12,968 bases of DNA from an uncultured Haloferula sp. GTDB taxonomy: Bacteria; Verrucomicrobiota; Verrucomicrobiae; Verrucomicrobiales; Akkermansiaceae. Position 1 is the first letter of the stretch; the number at the start of each line of letters is the position of its first letter. Made by a program: the position numbers and the translations under genes. The notes under the pieces are model-generated. The model did not search any database. It had not been told where the DNA came from and saw only the letters and a list, made by a program, of their open reading frames with translations. The stretch spans positions 1-12,968 of the forward strand of contig CAMLOZ010000026.1 in NCBI GenBank assembly GCA_946481625.1, given 5' to 3'. Positions 4,942 through 12,780 of this stretch are shown here, in pieces.

Positions 4942-6388
4942 TATCCATCAATTCGAGATAGGGCTTTTCCGGATCTTCCTTGTGGTTCCACTGGAGGGTC
5001 ACCGTGGCACGGATGCGCACGCCCCAGCGCAGGGAAGACGCCGGGTCTTCCACCATCTTTTTGAAGCGGGATCCCGAGGAGACGTAGGCGCGCGAGGTCT
5101 CCTTCCCGATCGTGCTGGGCAGCAGGCGGATCGTGAATTTGCGGTCGGGGTTCGGCACTCCTTCCTCATGGCAACCGGGCACCGGCTCGATCACGGCGTG
5201 GAAGGTCGCAGGGTCGAGCGTGTTCGGCGTGCGGGTGAAGCCGTGCAGGCGACCGCCCGCAAGGTCGAGGAAGGCGGGCAGGAAAACTTTCGGGTGCTGG
5301 CTGCCGCGCTGCCGCACCAGCATCGAAAAATCCACGCTCTTGCGGTTCGGCACGGCAAAGGTGACGCGGTACGGATAATCGGTCACCTGCTCCTCCGGAT
5401 GGTGCTGGGGTAGTTCCGTGGTGATCTTCTCCACTTCCCACAGCGGGCCGTTCATCAACGGCATGGCCTCCAGTTCTGCGATGCCCGCTTCCGGTTCCAC
5501 CATCCCGAAACGGGTGCGGGCGTCTTTGGCCCGCAGGAATGCTTCCAGAAGCTCATTCGCGACGAGAGCGGGAGAAATCCCGTCGTCCCCGGGAGAAGAT
5601 TCGGCGGCAGCAGGAGGCGGCGCGGGCGGCACGGGCGTAGCGGAAGGCCCGGTAGCCGGCGCGGGCCCGGGCTCGGGCGACGGCACCGGGGGAAGGTCGG
5701 GCTGCTTGGCCGGCGTCTCCGGCGTGATGGTTACGACCTCCGGCGGCGGGGGTGGAGGGACGGCCAGGGGTGCGGTCGCCTCGCGCAGGCGCTTCGCCGG
5801 GCCGCTGGGTAGATAGAAATAGAGAAGCAGGTAGCTGACGGTGGTAGCAGCGGCGCAGAACAGGGCAGGGACCAAAGCGTGCACCAGCCGCCCCGAGGAC
5901 CGGCCGCGCGCCAGTTGGATCGGTTCCTGCCGCTTCATGCGATCGTCCGCCGTGCTGTGGCGCGTCTGGATCGGACTTGCCAGGGCACGCTCCTTCGCGT
6001 GCCGGGGCTCCGGTTTGATCTTGGGCCCCTCGGGGACGGGGGGGCCGGAGGAGGGCTCCGGAATCACTTCGACCGGGACGGGAACCCGTGCTTCCTCCGC
6101 AACCGGGGGATGCTCCTCGACCCCCGCTTCTACCGAAGCGAGCGGCAAGGTCGGGGAAATTTCCTCAACGGGTGCCGCCGGAACGGATTCCGCGGAGGGC
6201 AAGGGCTCCGGCTCCCCGGCGGGCGGCCCCGAGGAAGCTTCGAAAGGCGACGGCCCGGGATCGGGAACCGGTGCCGTGATGCCCATCCGGCAGCTCGGGC
6301 ACGGTCCCTTCACGCCCGCGAGCTTGGCCGGAACCGTGAGCCGGATATTGCAGTGCGGACAGTGGAAGGTAAGCGTTTCCGTCGCCAT
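4916..6388 (-). CDS. Zinc-ribbon, proline-rich, single-TM protein with unrecognised C-terminal domain
   Basis: The protein has 490 residues from the ATG at 6388. A TTG three bases upstream would add one residue. Residues 7-36 form a zinc ribbon: CPHC (Cys10, Cys13) and CPSC (Cys30, Cys33). About 130 residues rich in Pro, Glu and Ala follow, then a basic patch, a transmembrane helix at about 168-193 (including LVPALFCAAATTVSYLLLYFY), a second Pro-rich linker (about 205-262), and a folded region at about 270-490 that I do not recognise. This C-terminal region contains NELLEAFLRAKDARTRFGMVEP and later RFKKMVEDP and a beta-rich end. The topology suggests a cytoplasmic ribbon and a periplasmic effector or sensor domain, as an inference. 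The gene is convergent with the rhodanese (26-base overlap) and stands alone, with no Shine-Dalgarno visible. Confidence 0.8.
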   Translation of the reverse strand: MATETLTFHCPHCNIRLTVPAKLAGVKGPCPSCRMGITAPVPDPGPSPFEASSGPPAGEPEPLPSAESVPAAPVEEISPTLPLASVEAGVEEHPPVAEEARVPVPVEVIPEPSSGPPVPEGPKIKPEPRHAKERALASPIQTRHSTADDRMKRQEPIQLARGRSSGRLVHALVPALFCAAATTVSYLLLYFYLPSGPAKRLREATAPLAVPPPPPPEVVTITPETPAKQPDLPPVPSPEPGPAPATGPSATPVPPAPPPAAAESSPGDDGISPALVANELLEAFLRAKDARTRFGMVEPEAGIAELEAMPLMNGPLWEVEKITTELPQHHPEEQVTDYPYRVTFAVPNRKSVDFSMLVRQRGSQHPKVFLPAFLDLAGGRLHGFTRTPNTLDPATFHAVIEPVPGCHEEGVPNPDRKFTIRLLPSTIGKETSRAYVSSGSRFKKMVEDPASSLRWGVRIRATVTLQWNHKEDPEKPYLELMDINSLGWNP

Positions 6389-6520
6389 CAAGGAGGGGTG
6401 GGAGCTTGAACAGGCGGGACGCTACCGGAATGCCGCAGAGGCGTCAACGACGCGGCAGGTCCATGGCACGGCGCGGCAGCCCCGACAAGACGGGAGAGCC
6501 CCCGGCTTCCGCCTCAAGGG

Positions 6521-6554
6521 AAAAAAAAAGAAAGGGGCGCAACCGCGCCCCTTT
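6521..6554 (-). terminator. Intrinsic terminator after the pilT pair
   Basis: On the minus strand the perfect 10-bp stem AAAGGGGCGC / GCGCCCCTTT (6554-6545 with 6540-6531) closes a four-base loop. It is followed, after a single C, by nine T (complement of 6529-6521). The stem begins 10 bases past the pilT stop at 6565. This is a textbook Rho-independent terminator and marks the end of the minus-strand transcript. Confidence 0.92.
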
Positions 6555-6564
6555 CCTTCGTTGA

Positions 6565-7674
6565 TCAATGCTCCATCGGGCTCTCGCCCGAAGCGTCACC
6601 GAGGTGGGACGACCGCTCCGGCAGGAACTTCTTGAAGCGCGTCTTGTCGATCGCCTTCATGTAGGCTTCCTCCGGCGAAATCATCCCGGCCTGGAGCTTG
6701 TTCCAGATGGATTCGTCCATGAACTGCATGCCCTCGCCCTTGCCGCCGGTGATCACATCGTAGAGCTTCTGGGTGGCACCTTCACGGATGATGGCCGACA
6801 CGGCGGGCGTGGCGAACATGATCTCGTGCACGGCGGTCCGGCCGGGCTTGTCGCAACGCTTGCAGAGAAGCTGCGCAAGCACGCCGCGCAGCGAGGCGGC
6901 AAGCATGGTGCGGACCTGCGATTGCTGGTCGGCGGGGAACACGTCGATGATACGGTCGACCGTCTTGCGGGCGTTGTTCGTGTGCAGGGTGCCGAACACG
7001 AGCAAGCCGGTTTCGGCGGCGGTCAGCGCCAGCGAAATCGTTTCAAGGTCCCGCATCTCACCCACGAGCACGATGTCCGCATCTTCACGCAGCGCGGCAC
7101 GCAGGCCGTCGGAGAAGGACGGGGTCTGGATCGGCACCTCGCGCTGGGTGATGATCGAGCGCTTGTTACGGTGCACGAATTCGATCGGCTCCTCGATCGT
7201 GATGATGTGCCGGTTGTAGTTCGTGTTGATGTAGTCGAGCAGCGCCGCGAGCGTGGTGGACTTGCCCGAGCCGGTCGGACCGGTGACCAGCACGAGGCCG
7301 GAACGGATATGGCCGAACTGCTTCACGACTTCCGGCACGCCGAGCGACTCCAGCGACATGATCTCGGTGGGGATCAAGCGGAAGACCGCGCCGAGGCCGT
7401 GGTTTTGCTTGAGGTAGTTGCAGCGGAAGCGCGACTCCTCGTCCATCGAGTAGGCGAAGTCGAGATCTCCGGTCTCCAGATAGCGTTCGAATGCCTTCGG
7501 ATCGCAGATCTCCTCGAGCATTTCTTTGAACTCCTCACCTTCCAGCACGGGCTGGTCCGGGATCGCGACCACGGAGCCGTGCTTGCGAACCTTCGGCGGC
7601 TGGCCCTCCGAGAGATGGAGGTCCGAACCCTTGTTCGCGACGAGATATTGGAAATAGGCGTCGATGCGGGCCAT
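6565..7674 (-). CDS. pilT: PilT-family type IV pilus retraction ATPase (downstream copy)
   Basis: This 369-residue protein is a secretion-type hexameric ATPase that powers pilus retraction at the inner membrane. The N-terminus carries the PilT signature SDLHLSEGQPPKVR (17-30). Walker A is GPTGSGKST at 132-140, the Asp-box region is TIEEPIEF at 159-166, Walker B with the catalytic Glu is IVLVGEMRD at 201-209, and the His box is GTLHTNNA at 228-235. The expected AIRNLIRE-like element appears as AVSAIIREG at 291-299. Length is typical of PilT/PilU. One oddity is CKRC at 271-274, where PilT usually has a Pro-Arg-Ala-Asp-Gly type turn; PilB/GspE proteins carry zinc cysteines at this place. The start lies 18 bases after the upstream pilT stop, so the two are surely cotranscribed. 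Which copy is PilT and which PilU cannot be settled by eye. Confidence 0.95.
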   Translation of the reverse strand: MARIDAYFQYLVANKGSDLHLSEGQPPKVRKHGSVVAIPDQPVLEGEEFKEMLEEICDPKAFERYLETGDLDFAYSMDEESRFRCNYLKQNHGLGAVFRLIPTEIMSLESLGVPEVVKQFGHIRSGLVLVTGPTGSGKSTTLAALLDYINTNYNRHIITIEEPIEFVHRNKRSIITQREVPIQTPSFSDGLRAALREDADIVLVGEMRDLETISLALTAAETGLLVFGTLHTNNARKTVDRIIDVFPADQQSQVRTMLAASLRGVLAQLLCKRCDKPGRTAVHEIMFATPAVSAIIREGATQKLYDVITGGKGEGMQFMDESIWNKLQAGMISPEEAYMKAIDKTRFKKFLPERSSHLGDASGESPMEH

Positions 7675-7692
7675 GGGAATTTACGCGGGAAA

Positions 7693-8775
7693 TCAGGATT
7701 GGAAGAAATTGCGCATCTGGATCTTGTCCTCGCTACGGAAGAGAGCCTCTTCCTGCGTGATCAGACCCTTCACGTAGAGACGGCGCAGGGACTCGTCCAT
7801 GGTGATCATGCCGACGTTCTTGCCGGTCTGCATGATACCCGGGAGCATGAAGGTCTTGCCATCGCGGATGGTGGCGGAGACGGCGGCGGTGTTCACGAGC
7901 AGCTCCAGCGCCATCACCCGGCCCTGACCGTCCGCACGCGGGACAAGCTGTTGGGAAAGGATGCCGCGCAGCGATTCGGACACCATGATGCGGATCTGCT
8001 CGCGCTGGTCCACGGGGAACACGTCGAGCACGCGGTCCAGGGTTCGCGGGGCGTTGCCGGTGTGAAGCGTGCCGAGCACCAAGTGACCGGTTTCCGCGGC
8101 GGTGAGCGCGAGCGAGATGGTCTCGAGGTCGCGCATCTCACCGACCATGATCACGTCCGGGTCTTCCCGCAGGGCGCCGCGCAGGGCCTTGGCGAAAGAC
8201 TCGGTATGGGTGTGGACCTCGCGCTGGTTGACCTGGCAGCCCTTCGATTCGAAGACGTACTCGATCGGATCTTCCAGAGTGAGGATATGGTCCTCGCGGT
8301 CCTGGTTGATGAAATCGACAAGCGCGGCAAGCGTGGTGGACTTGCCGGAACCCACGGCACCGGTCACGAGGATCAGGCCGTTGTGATAGCGGGTGAGCGG
8401 AGTCAAGTGCTCGACCGGAAGATTGATCTCCTCCATCGAGCGCAGCTTGCCACTGATGATCCGGAACACCATGTCGTAGCCGAGGCGTTGCTTGACCACG
8501 GAAGCCCGGAAGCGGCCCTGGTGATTCGTGTAGGCGAAATCGACGTCCCCCTTTTCCTGAAGACGGTCCCATTCGCGCTGGCCGAGAAAGGAACGGGCGA
8601 GGCGCTCCGTTTCATCCGCGGTGAGCGGCGGGTGATCATTCCAGATCGGCATCAGTTGACCGAAACGACGCCATGCCGGCGGGAATGCCGTCGGCAGATG
8701 AACGTCGGAACAGTCATACTCGCGGCCGAGTTTGAGATATTCGTCAACGTGGTCGAGTACGCGGTGCTCGGACAT
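7693..8775 (-). CDS. pilT: PilT-family type IV pilus retraction ATPase (upstream copy)
   Basis: This 360-residue paralogue lies directly upstream of the other pilT. It contains CSDVHLPTAFPPAWRRFG (22-39), Walker A GAVGSGKST at 139-147 (Ala-Val in place of the usual Pro-Thr), the Asp box TLEDPIEY at 166-173, Walker B VIMVGEMRD at 208-216, the His box GTLHTGNA at 235-242 and the standard LSQQLVPRADGQGRV (273-287) that the downstream copy lacks. All catalytic residues are present. Tandem retraction ATPases are known in type IV pilus systems, where PilT and PilU work together. No pilin or pilus assembly gene lies nearby. The gene starts 59 bases after the membrane cassette, so it may have its own promoter; I could not call one. 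Confidence 0.94.
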   Translation of the reverse strand: MSEHRVLDHVDEYLKLGREYDCSDVHLPTAFPPAWRRFGQLMPIWNDHPPLTADETERLARSFLGQREWDRLQEKGDVDFAYTNHQGRFRASVVKQRLGYDMVFRIISGKLRSMEEINLPVEHLTPLTRYHNGLILVTGAVGSGKSTTLAALVDFINQDREDHILTLEDPIEYVFESKGCQVNQREVHTHTESFAKALRGALREDPDVIMVGEMRDLETISLALTAAETGHLVLGTLHTGNAPRTLDRVLDVFPVDQREQIRIMVSESLRGILSQQLVPRADGQGRVMALELLVNTAAVSATIRDGKTFMLPGIMQTGKNVGMITMDESLRRLYVKGLITQEEALFRSEDKIQMRNFFQS

Positions 8776-8834
8776 GTGGGCGTGCTTTAGAGCGGGAAGA
8801 TTTCGGGTTGGGAAGGGCGAATTGCGACTTTGTC

Positions 8835-9203
8835 TCAGGGGTGTTTATCCTGTGAATACCTAGGCTGTGCGAAGCGTGACTGGAACTCGCGCAGGGCCCA
8901 GGACTGCAAGGCGGGACGGGCCAAAGTGAAGGCTCCCCCGAGCAAGACGGTCCAAAGGCTTTTCTTCACCACGGCCTCGGTTTTGGCGGGCCGGCGGCGG
9001 CGTTTGAGAATCAGGCTCGTCAGCAGGCCCGCGCCGAGCGATCCGCCGAGCCACGCAAGCGGCTTGGACAAGATGGATTCTTTCACGCGGGAAGGCACGT
9101 CGAGCCTGCGGCGCAGGTGGGCGATGTCCCGCGCGACCGCTCCACGGGAAGCGGCGATCCTCGCAATCAGGATTTCGAGATCTCGTTCTTTTGAAGAAGC
9201 CAT
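8835..9203 (-). CDS. Small membrane protein, YqjK/DUF3618-like
   Basis: This is a 122-residue protein. Residues 5-34 form an amphipathic helix (ERDLEILIARIAASRGAVAR and on), resembling the N-terminal helix of DUF3618 and YqjK-type proteins. Hydrophobic segments at about 49-67 and 83-97 flank a strongly basic stretch (KRRRRPAK). The start at 9203 overlaps the end of the holin-like gene by 37 bases; the frame is open further upstream but that part would lie entirely over the previous gene. By position it is the third gene of a yqjD-yqjE-yqjK-like cassette. The function of this family is poorly defined; proposed roles are membrane stress and osmotic tolerance. The family assignment is moderate, the existence of the gene likely. 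Confidence 0.72.
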   Translation of the reverse strand: MASSKERDLEILIARIAASRGAVARDIAHLRRRLDVPSRVKESILSKPLAWLGGSLGAGLLTSLILKRRRRPAKTEAVVKKSLWTVLLGGAFTLARPALQSWALREFQSRFAQPRYSQDKHP

Positions 9204-9559
9204 TCGCGGTCTTTGGAAAGTTCGGCTTTGGAATGCTGGAACGCGGGGGGAGCCGGACGCCGCAGGATGAGGGCGGCGATCCCTGCCAGCAGCAGATGGA
9301 AGGCTGCAGCACCGAGAGCTACGAAATACCACGGTCCGGTTCCCGAGGCAATCCAGCCCACCAAACCGGCAACAGCCACCAGCCAGGCCACCAGCAGGCA
9401 GCACGCGGCAAACACGGCGAGGGCCGCTTTCACCGCCACCGACTTGCCGGCTTCCTTCGCTTCCAAAGAAAACAACTCCACCCGCGTGGAAACGAATTCC
9501 ACCGCGGACTCCCGCCAAGAGGGACGATCGGGCATTTCCGGTGCAGGGCCTTGGGTCAT
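9167..9559 (-). CDS. Holin-superfamily small membrane protein (YqjE-like, PF07332 type)
   Basis: The protein has 130 residues from the ATG at 9559. An amphipathic N-terminal helix (SWRESAVEFVSTRVELFSLEAKEAG in substance, residues 14-38) is followed by two transmembrane helices at about 43-66 and 74-99 and a charged tail. Helix, then two TMs, is the layout of the Phage_holin_3_6 / YqjE family, which despite its name is widespread on chromosomes with no phage around. The frame is open 27 residues further upstream, but that part is Arg/Pro-rich, unlike the family, and falls in a hairpin region, so 9559 is preferred. It lies between the YqjD-like and YqjK-like genes, as in E. coli. Confidence 0.8.
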   Translation of the reverse strand: MTQGPAPEMPDRPSWRESAVEFVSTRVELFSLEAKEAGKSVAVKAALAVFAACCLLVAWLVAVAGLVGWIASGTGPWYFVALGAAAFHLLLAGIAALILRRPAPPAFQHSKAELSKDREWLLQKNEISKS

Positions 9560-9570
9560 GGTGTCAAATA

Positions 9571-9606
9571 CCCGTGAGCGCGGCCGCGCCGGCTGCGTCT
9601 CACGGG
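9571..9606 (-). other. Intercistronic hairpin before the YqjE-like gene
   Basis: CCCGTGAG at 9571-9578 pairs perfectly with CTCACGGG at 9599-9606, with CGC/GCG continuing inside past one unpaired base. It sits in the 67-base gap between the YqjD-like stop and the YqjE-like ATG, ending 11 bases before that ATG on the minus strand. No T-run follows, so termination is unlikely. A processing, stability or translation-control element is possible. Confidence 0.4.
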
Positions 9607-9626
9607 CGATCCGGGGGTGGCCGCGG

Positions 9627-10103
9627 TCAGCGGCGGGCAAGCAGGCCGATCACGAAACCGATGCCCAGGGCACCGACCACACAGCGCGTGGGATGCTGGC
9701 GGATGTAGTCCTCGGTGGTGATGTGGATCTCCTTGGCCTTCTCGCGGGTCTCGCGCCACTGCTCGTCGGCGGCGCTGCGGAATTGCTTGGCGCGTTCGCC
9801 GGCGACCTGCTTGAGGTTCTCGGCCTTTTCCGTTGCAGCGCTCTTGAAGGCCAGCGCCTTCTCACTGGCGACTTCCTTCAGGTGCGAGGCCTTTTCGGTG
9901 GCCACTTCCTTGAAGTGCTGCACGGATTCCACCGCGCGCTCCTTCAAGGCCTTGGCCTGGTCGCCGGCTTGATGGGCCACGTCCTTGACCTTCTCACCCG
10001 CGGCCACGCGGAGGTCGTTGGCGGCCTGGCCCACGGACGGCCCCTTGGAAAAACCGGCTTCGGGATCGAGGGACCCGGCATTGCTAGCAAAAGTGTCGGA
10101 CAT
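9627..10103 (-). CDS. YqjD/ElaB-like (DUF883-type) membrane-anchored protein with eleven-residue repeats
   Basis: The protein has 158 residues from the ATG at 10103. The C-terminus DYIRQHPTRCVVGALGIGFV (residues 132-151), ending in LLARR, is the Pro-then-glycine-zipper membrane anchor typical of YqjD/ElaB proteins, which in E. coli tether ribosomes to the inner membrane in stationary phase. Residues 35-122 are eight uninterrupted 11-residue units with rough consensus A-x-E-K-A-x-x-[LF]-K-x-[VA], for example ATEKASHLKEV and ATEKAENLKQV. E. coli YqjD has a shorter helical part. Such 11-mers occur in LEA group 3 proteins and apolipoproteins and form long amphipathic helices. The frame continues 21 residues upstream, but MSDTFASN is the likelier start. 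It is the first gene of the three-gene cassette. Confidence 0.83.
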   Translation of the reverse strand: MSDTFASNAGSLDPEAGFSKGPSVGQAANDLRVAAGEKVKDVAHQAGDQAKALKERAVESVQHFKEVATEKASHLKEVASEKALAFKSAATEKAENLKQVAGERAKQFRSAADEQWRETREKAKEIHITTEDYIRQHPTRCVVGALGIGFVIGLLARR

Positions 10104-10202
10104 GGCGATGGATGGTTGGAAATGAAGGTCGGAGACGGTTGTCGCTCCTGCCCAAAACGCTGGCACGGATCTAGCGGGGGCGCAAGGAGGGATGACAGGG
10201 AG

Positions 10203-10232
10203 AAATCACCAAATCACTCATCCCCAAATCAT
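10203..10232 (-). promoter_or_regulatory. Short direct repeats upstream of the YqjD-like gene
   Basis: AAATCAC at 10203-10209 and 10211-10217 and AAATCAT at 10226-10232 lie in the 170-base gap upstream of the YqjD-like gene, about 100-130 bases before its ATG. Start-to-start spacings are 8 and 15 bases. They could be an operator for this cassette. The rest of the gap shows no promoter or terminator I can defend. Confidence 0.25.
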
Positions 10233-10273
10233 CGAGCGAACTGCGCACCGCGGGGGAAAGGAATCGGCCACCT

Positions 10274-12778
10274 TCACCGCCTGTTGGCAGGGCGGTTCCG
10301 GGCAGGCTTCGCCTTCGGCGGCTCCATGAGCTTTCCTTCGGCGTCTTCCGGGGGCGAGGTGAACATCACGTTGTCCCACTTCGGCTCCCTCAGCGGGCCG
10401 GTGCCGCGGAATTGAAAGAGCCCGTAGACGGGCTTGAGCGGCAGCGTGATCACCCCCAGCAGGCCGCGCGCGTTCATCCGGATCGTCATGTCGAGCAGCG
10501 TGCGGTTGAGGTCCGCGGTGCCGTCGCCGGTGAAGACCAGCGAGGACGTGTCCGTGTAGAAGTCACGGGTGCTCAGCACGCCCTCCTTCACCTTGAAGCT
10601 GCAGAAGGCCTCCTTCGCTTGCTGGAAGCCGGTCTTGCGGTCGAGCACCGCGCTGAGCAGGGGCGACAGCGGGCCGAAGATCGGGACGGAGAAAAGCTCG
10701 CCTTCCTCCAGCGCGATGTGGCCTTCGCCGTTCAGGCCCGCCGCGTCCTTGCCTTGGTGATCAAAATCCATACGTCCGGTCACATAGCCCTTCGCCTGCT
10801 TGTCGAATCCGCAGGCGGTGGACAACTCGGGCAGACTCAGGCGAGTCCAGTCGAACTCCCCTTTGACCCGCTTCCCGTTTTCGTTCGGGATGATGTCGAA
10901 CTGGCCTCGCATCCCGCCATCGAAAAGCTGGAAGGAAAGGTCGCGCACCTCTGTCCGGTCTGGCTTCACGCGCACTGCCGTATCGAGCCCCGAGAGCAGC
11001 AGGTCGGTGCCCGCGAACCGGTACGAAACAAGGCCCGGCGTGGAGCCCTTGATCCGGAAGTCCGTCTTCGGCATTCCGCGGAAAAGCCCGATGGTTCCGC
11101 TGCCGCTAAGCTCCGGAGTACGATGGAACCCGTAATCTTCCAGATGGTCCGCCACGGAGGGCAGGAACATGCGGAGCACCGGCGCGGGCCAAAAGCTGCC
11201 TTCGATCCCTTCCAGCGTCAGAGTGGAAGGCTCGCGGTTGTAGCGCACGCGGTCCACCTTCGCGCGTCCGGTCAGCGGGCCGCCATGCGCCTTCCTCATC
11301 GCGTAATCGGAGTAGTCGAACTCGACCGTCCCTTCGGTGAAGTCGAGGAAGTCGTGATCGAGCTTCATCTTCACCTTGGCGCGGTTGAAGGGCGTCCCCC
11401 GGTAGGCCATGTGTGTCGCGCTCGCCTCCCCCCATGCCGACCAGTCGTGGCTGTCCGCACGGTTGAAGCGGCCTTCCACCTTGGCGGCGACTGTCGTGTC
11501 GTCGCGGTCGCTGAAATCGCGGAGCACTTTGCCGAGCGGCACCCGATTGAAGAAATCGCGCCAGACGCCCACGCGCAGGTTCGTGGAAGCCTCGTAGCGG
11601 ACCTGATCCGGCTGCACCAGCACCCGGGCCTGCAGCGAGCCGTCCGGCCGGGTGGCGACGAGATTGTCGAGGAAGAGATTCTTCCCGTCCCACGAGACGT
11701 CGCTCTCCAACCGGCTGGCAGAGTGACTGCCAAAGCGGACGTCTTCCGCCTTCAGGTGTCCCATGATGTGGAAGCTCGGCCGCGCATCCTCCGGCCAATC
11801 GAATTTCCCGCGGGCGGTGAGTTCCGGACGCGACTCGAATCCGACATCCTTCAAGAGCCCTTCGGCATCCAACTCCCGCAGGATCGGCGGCAGGTCGAGA
11901 TTCGAGCGCACCTCGAAGCGCCCGCTGCGGGTCGCGAGATCGTATTCCATGCGGCCTTTCAATGCGCCGCCGCCGTCCTCGACATCGAGCGATTCCAAAA
12001 CCAGCAGACGGCCGCGCATCTCGCCGCGCGCTTCGATGCTGCCGATGGCCATGTTCCCGTGTTCCAGCGCTCCGCTCTTCAGGTAGAGATCGGCCCGCAC
12101 CGACTTCGGGTCATCGAGATCGCCCTCGACCCGCATGCGGATGACCGGCGGCTTTCCCCGCTCGAAGGTCCAAGGCTCCAAAAGATCGATCACGCGGGAC
12201 AGCAAGCGCCGCCGGTAAAGCTGCGCCTCGAGGTCGTCCGGCTTGGCGGTGAGCCTCTGGCGGTAACCGAGGATAAGTGCCTCGAATTCGAGCCTCACCC
12301 CGCTGACCTCGCCGCGCGCGTTCATCACTTCCAGGCGGCGGCCGCCGGGCATCAGGACCCGCCCGCTGGCATTCTTTACCTCCAGCACTTTGGATTCCGG
12401 ATCGTCCGGATCGACCGGCAGGGTCAGTGACCCGCCTTGCAAATCGAGCCGCTCGACCCGCACCTCGCCGCGCGCGAGCTTAGTCCGGTCCACATCCACC
12501 ACCACCTCGCTGGCCTTCGCGATCACGCGCTGCCGGGAGGCATCCGCATAGACCTTCACCTCGTCCGCCTCGATGCCCTGCAAGGGCCAGTAACGGAGCC
12601 GTCCGATATCCGCGTGGAGGCCCTGCGCGGCCAAGCCCCGCTCGATCTTCCCGCGCCAGCTATCGGGCAGGCCGGTGCGATTCGCCCACCACAAGCCGCC
12701 CGCCGCCGCCAGCAGCGCTCCGAACATCAGTAGCGCCAGCAGCGTGCGGAGCTTGTGGATGAGACGGAGGTGCCGCAC
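10274..12778 (-). CDS. AsmA-like envelope protein (AsmA/YhdP/TamB-type superfamily)
   Basis: The protein has 834 residues if it starts at the GTG at 12778. A basic stretch and a hydrophobic segment at about 11-31 (LRTLLALLMFGALLAAAGGL) form a signal anchor, and the rest would face the periplasm. The body is a long series of beta strands with repeated D/G-x-L-x-x-R patterns. Near the C-terminus, LGVITLPLKPVYGLFQFRGT (about 774-793) matches the conserved end of AsmA-like proteins. Such proteins bridge or influence lipid transport and outer-membrane homeostasis. The C-terminal tail is Pro/Lys/Arg-rich. The frame extends to a TTG at 12820, but those extra 14 residues are encoded by a palindromic repeat, so GTG is preferred. 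Another TTG within the repeat is possible. The last 170 bases before the YqjD-like gene show no terminator, so cotranscription is possible. Confidence 0.85.
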   Translation of the reverse strand: MRHLRLIHKLRTLLALLMFGALLAAAGGLWWANRTGLPDSWRGKIERGLAAQGLHADIGRLRYWPLQGIEADEVKVYADASRQRVIAKASEVVVDVDRTKLARGEVRVERLDLQGGSLTLPVDPDDPESKVLEVKNASGRVLMPGGRRLEVMNARGEVSGVRLEFEALILGYRQRLTAKPDDLEAQLYRRRLLSRVIDLLEPWTFERGKPPVIRMRVEGDLDDPKSVRADLYLKSGALEHGNMAIGSIEARGEMRGRLLVLESLDVEDGGGALKGRMEYDLATRSGRFEVRSNLDLPPILRELDAEGLLKDVGFESRPELTARGKFDWPEDARPSFHIMGHLKAEDVRFGSHSASRLESDVSWDGKNLFLDNLVATRPDGSLQARVLVQPDQVRYEASTNLRVGVWRDFFNRVPLGKVLRDFSDRDDTTVAAKVEGRFNRADSHDWSAWGEASATHMAYRGTPFNRAKVKMKLDHDFLDFTEGTVEFDYSDYAMRKAHGGPLTGRAKVDRVRYNREPSTLTLEGIEGSFWPAPVLRMFLPSVADHLEDYGFHRTPELSGSGTIGLFRGMPKTDFRIKGSTPGLVSYRFAGTDLLLSGLDTAVRVKPDRTEVRDLSFQLFDGGMRGQFDIIPNENGKRVKGEFDWTRLSLPELSTACGFDKQAKGYVTGRMDFDHQGKDAAGLNGEGHIALEEGELFSVPIFGPLSPLLSAVLDRKTGFQQAKEAFCSFKVKEGVLSTRDFYTDTSSLVFTGDGTADLNRTLLDMTIRMNARGLLGVITLPLKPVYGLFQFRGTGPLREPKWDNVMFTSPPEDAEGKLMEPPKAKPARNRPANRR

Positions 12779-12780
12779 AC

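Noticed and set aside
4935..4954. 8-bp hairpin GAATTGAT / ATCAATTC across the rhodanese stop, considered as a bidirectional terminator
   Set aside because: The stem is AT-rich, no T-run follows on either strand, and it lies within coding sequence of the convergent gene.
6568..8790. A 740-codon open frame on the plus strand opposite both pilT genes
   Set aside because: It is an antisense shadow of two clear ATPase genes in GC-rich DNA; the product is Arg/His/Gly-rich low-complexity sequence with no domain.
10412..12430. A 672-codon open frame on the plus strand opposite the AsmA-like gene
   Set aside because: Shadow frame from GC-biased codons; it has no recognisable domain, while the minus frame has a signal anchor and an AsmA-like C-terminus.
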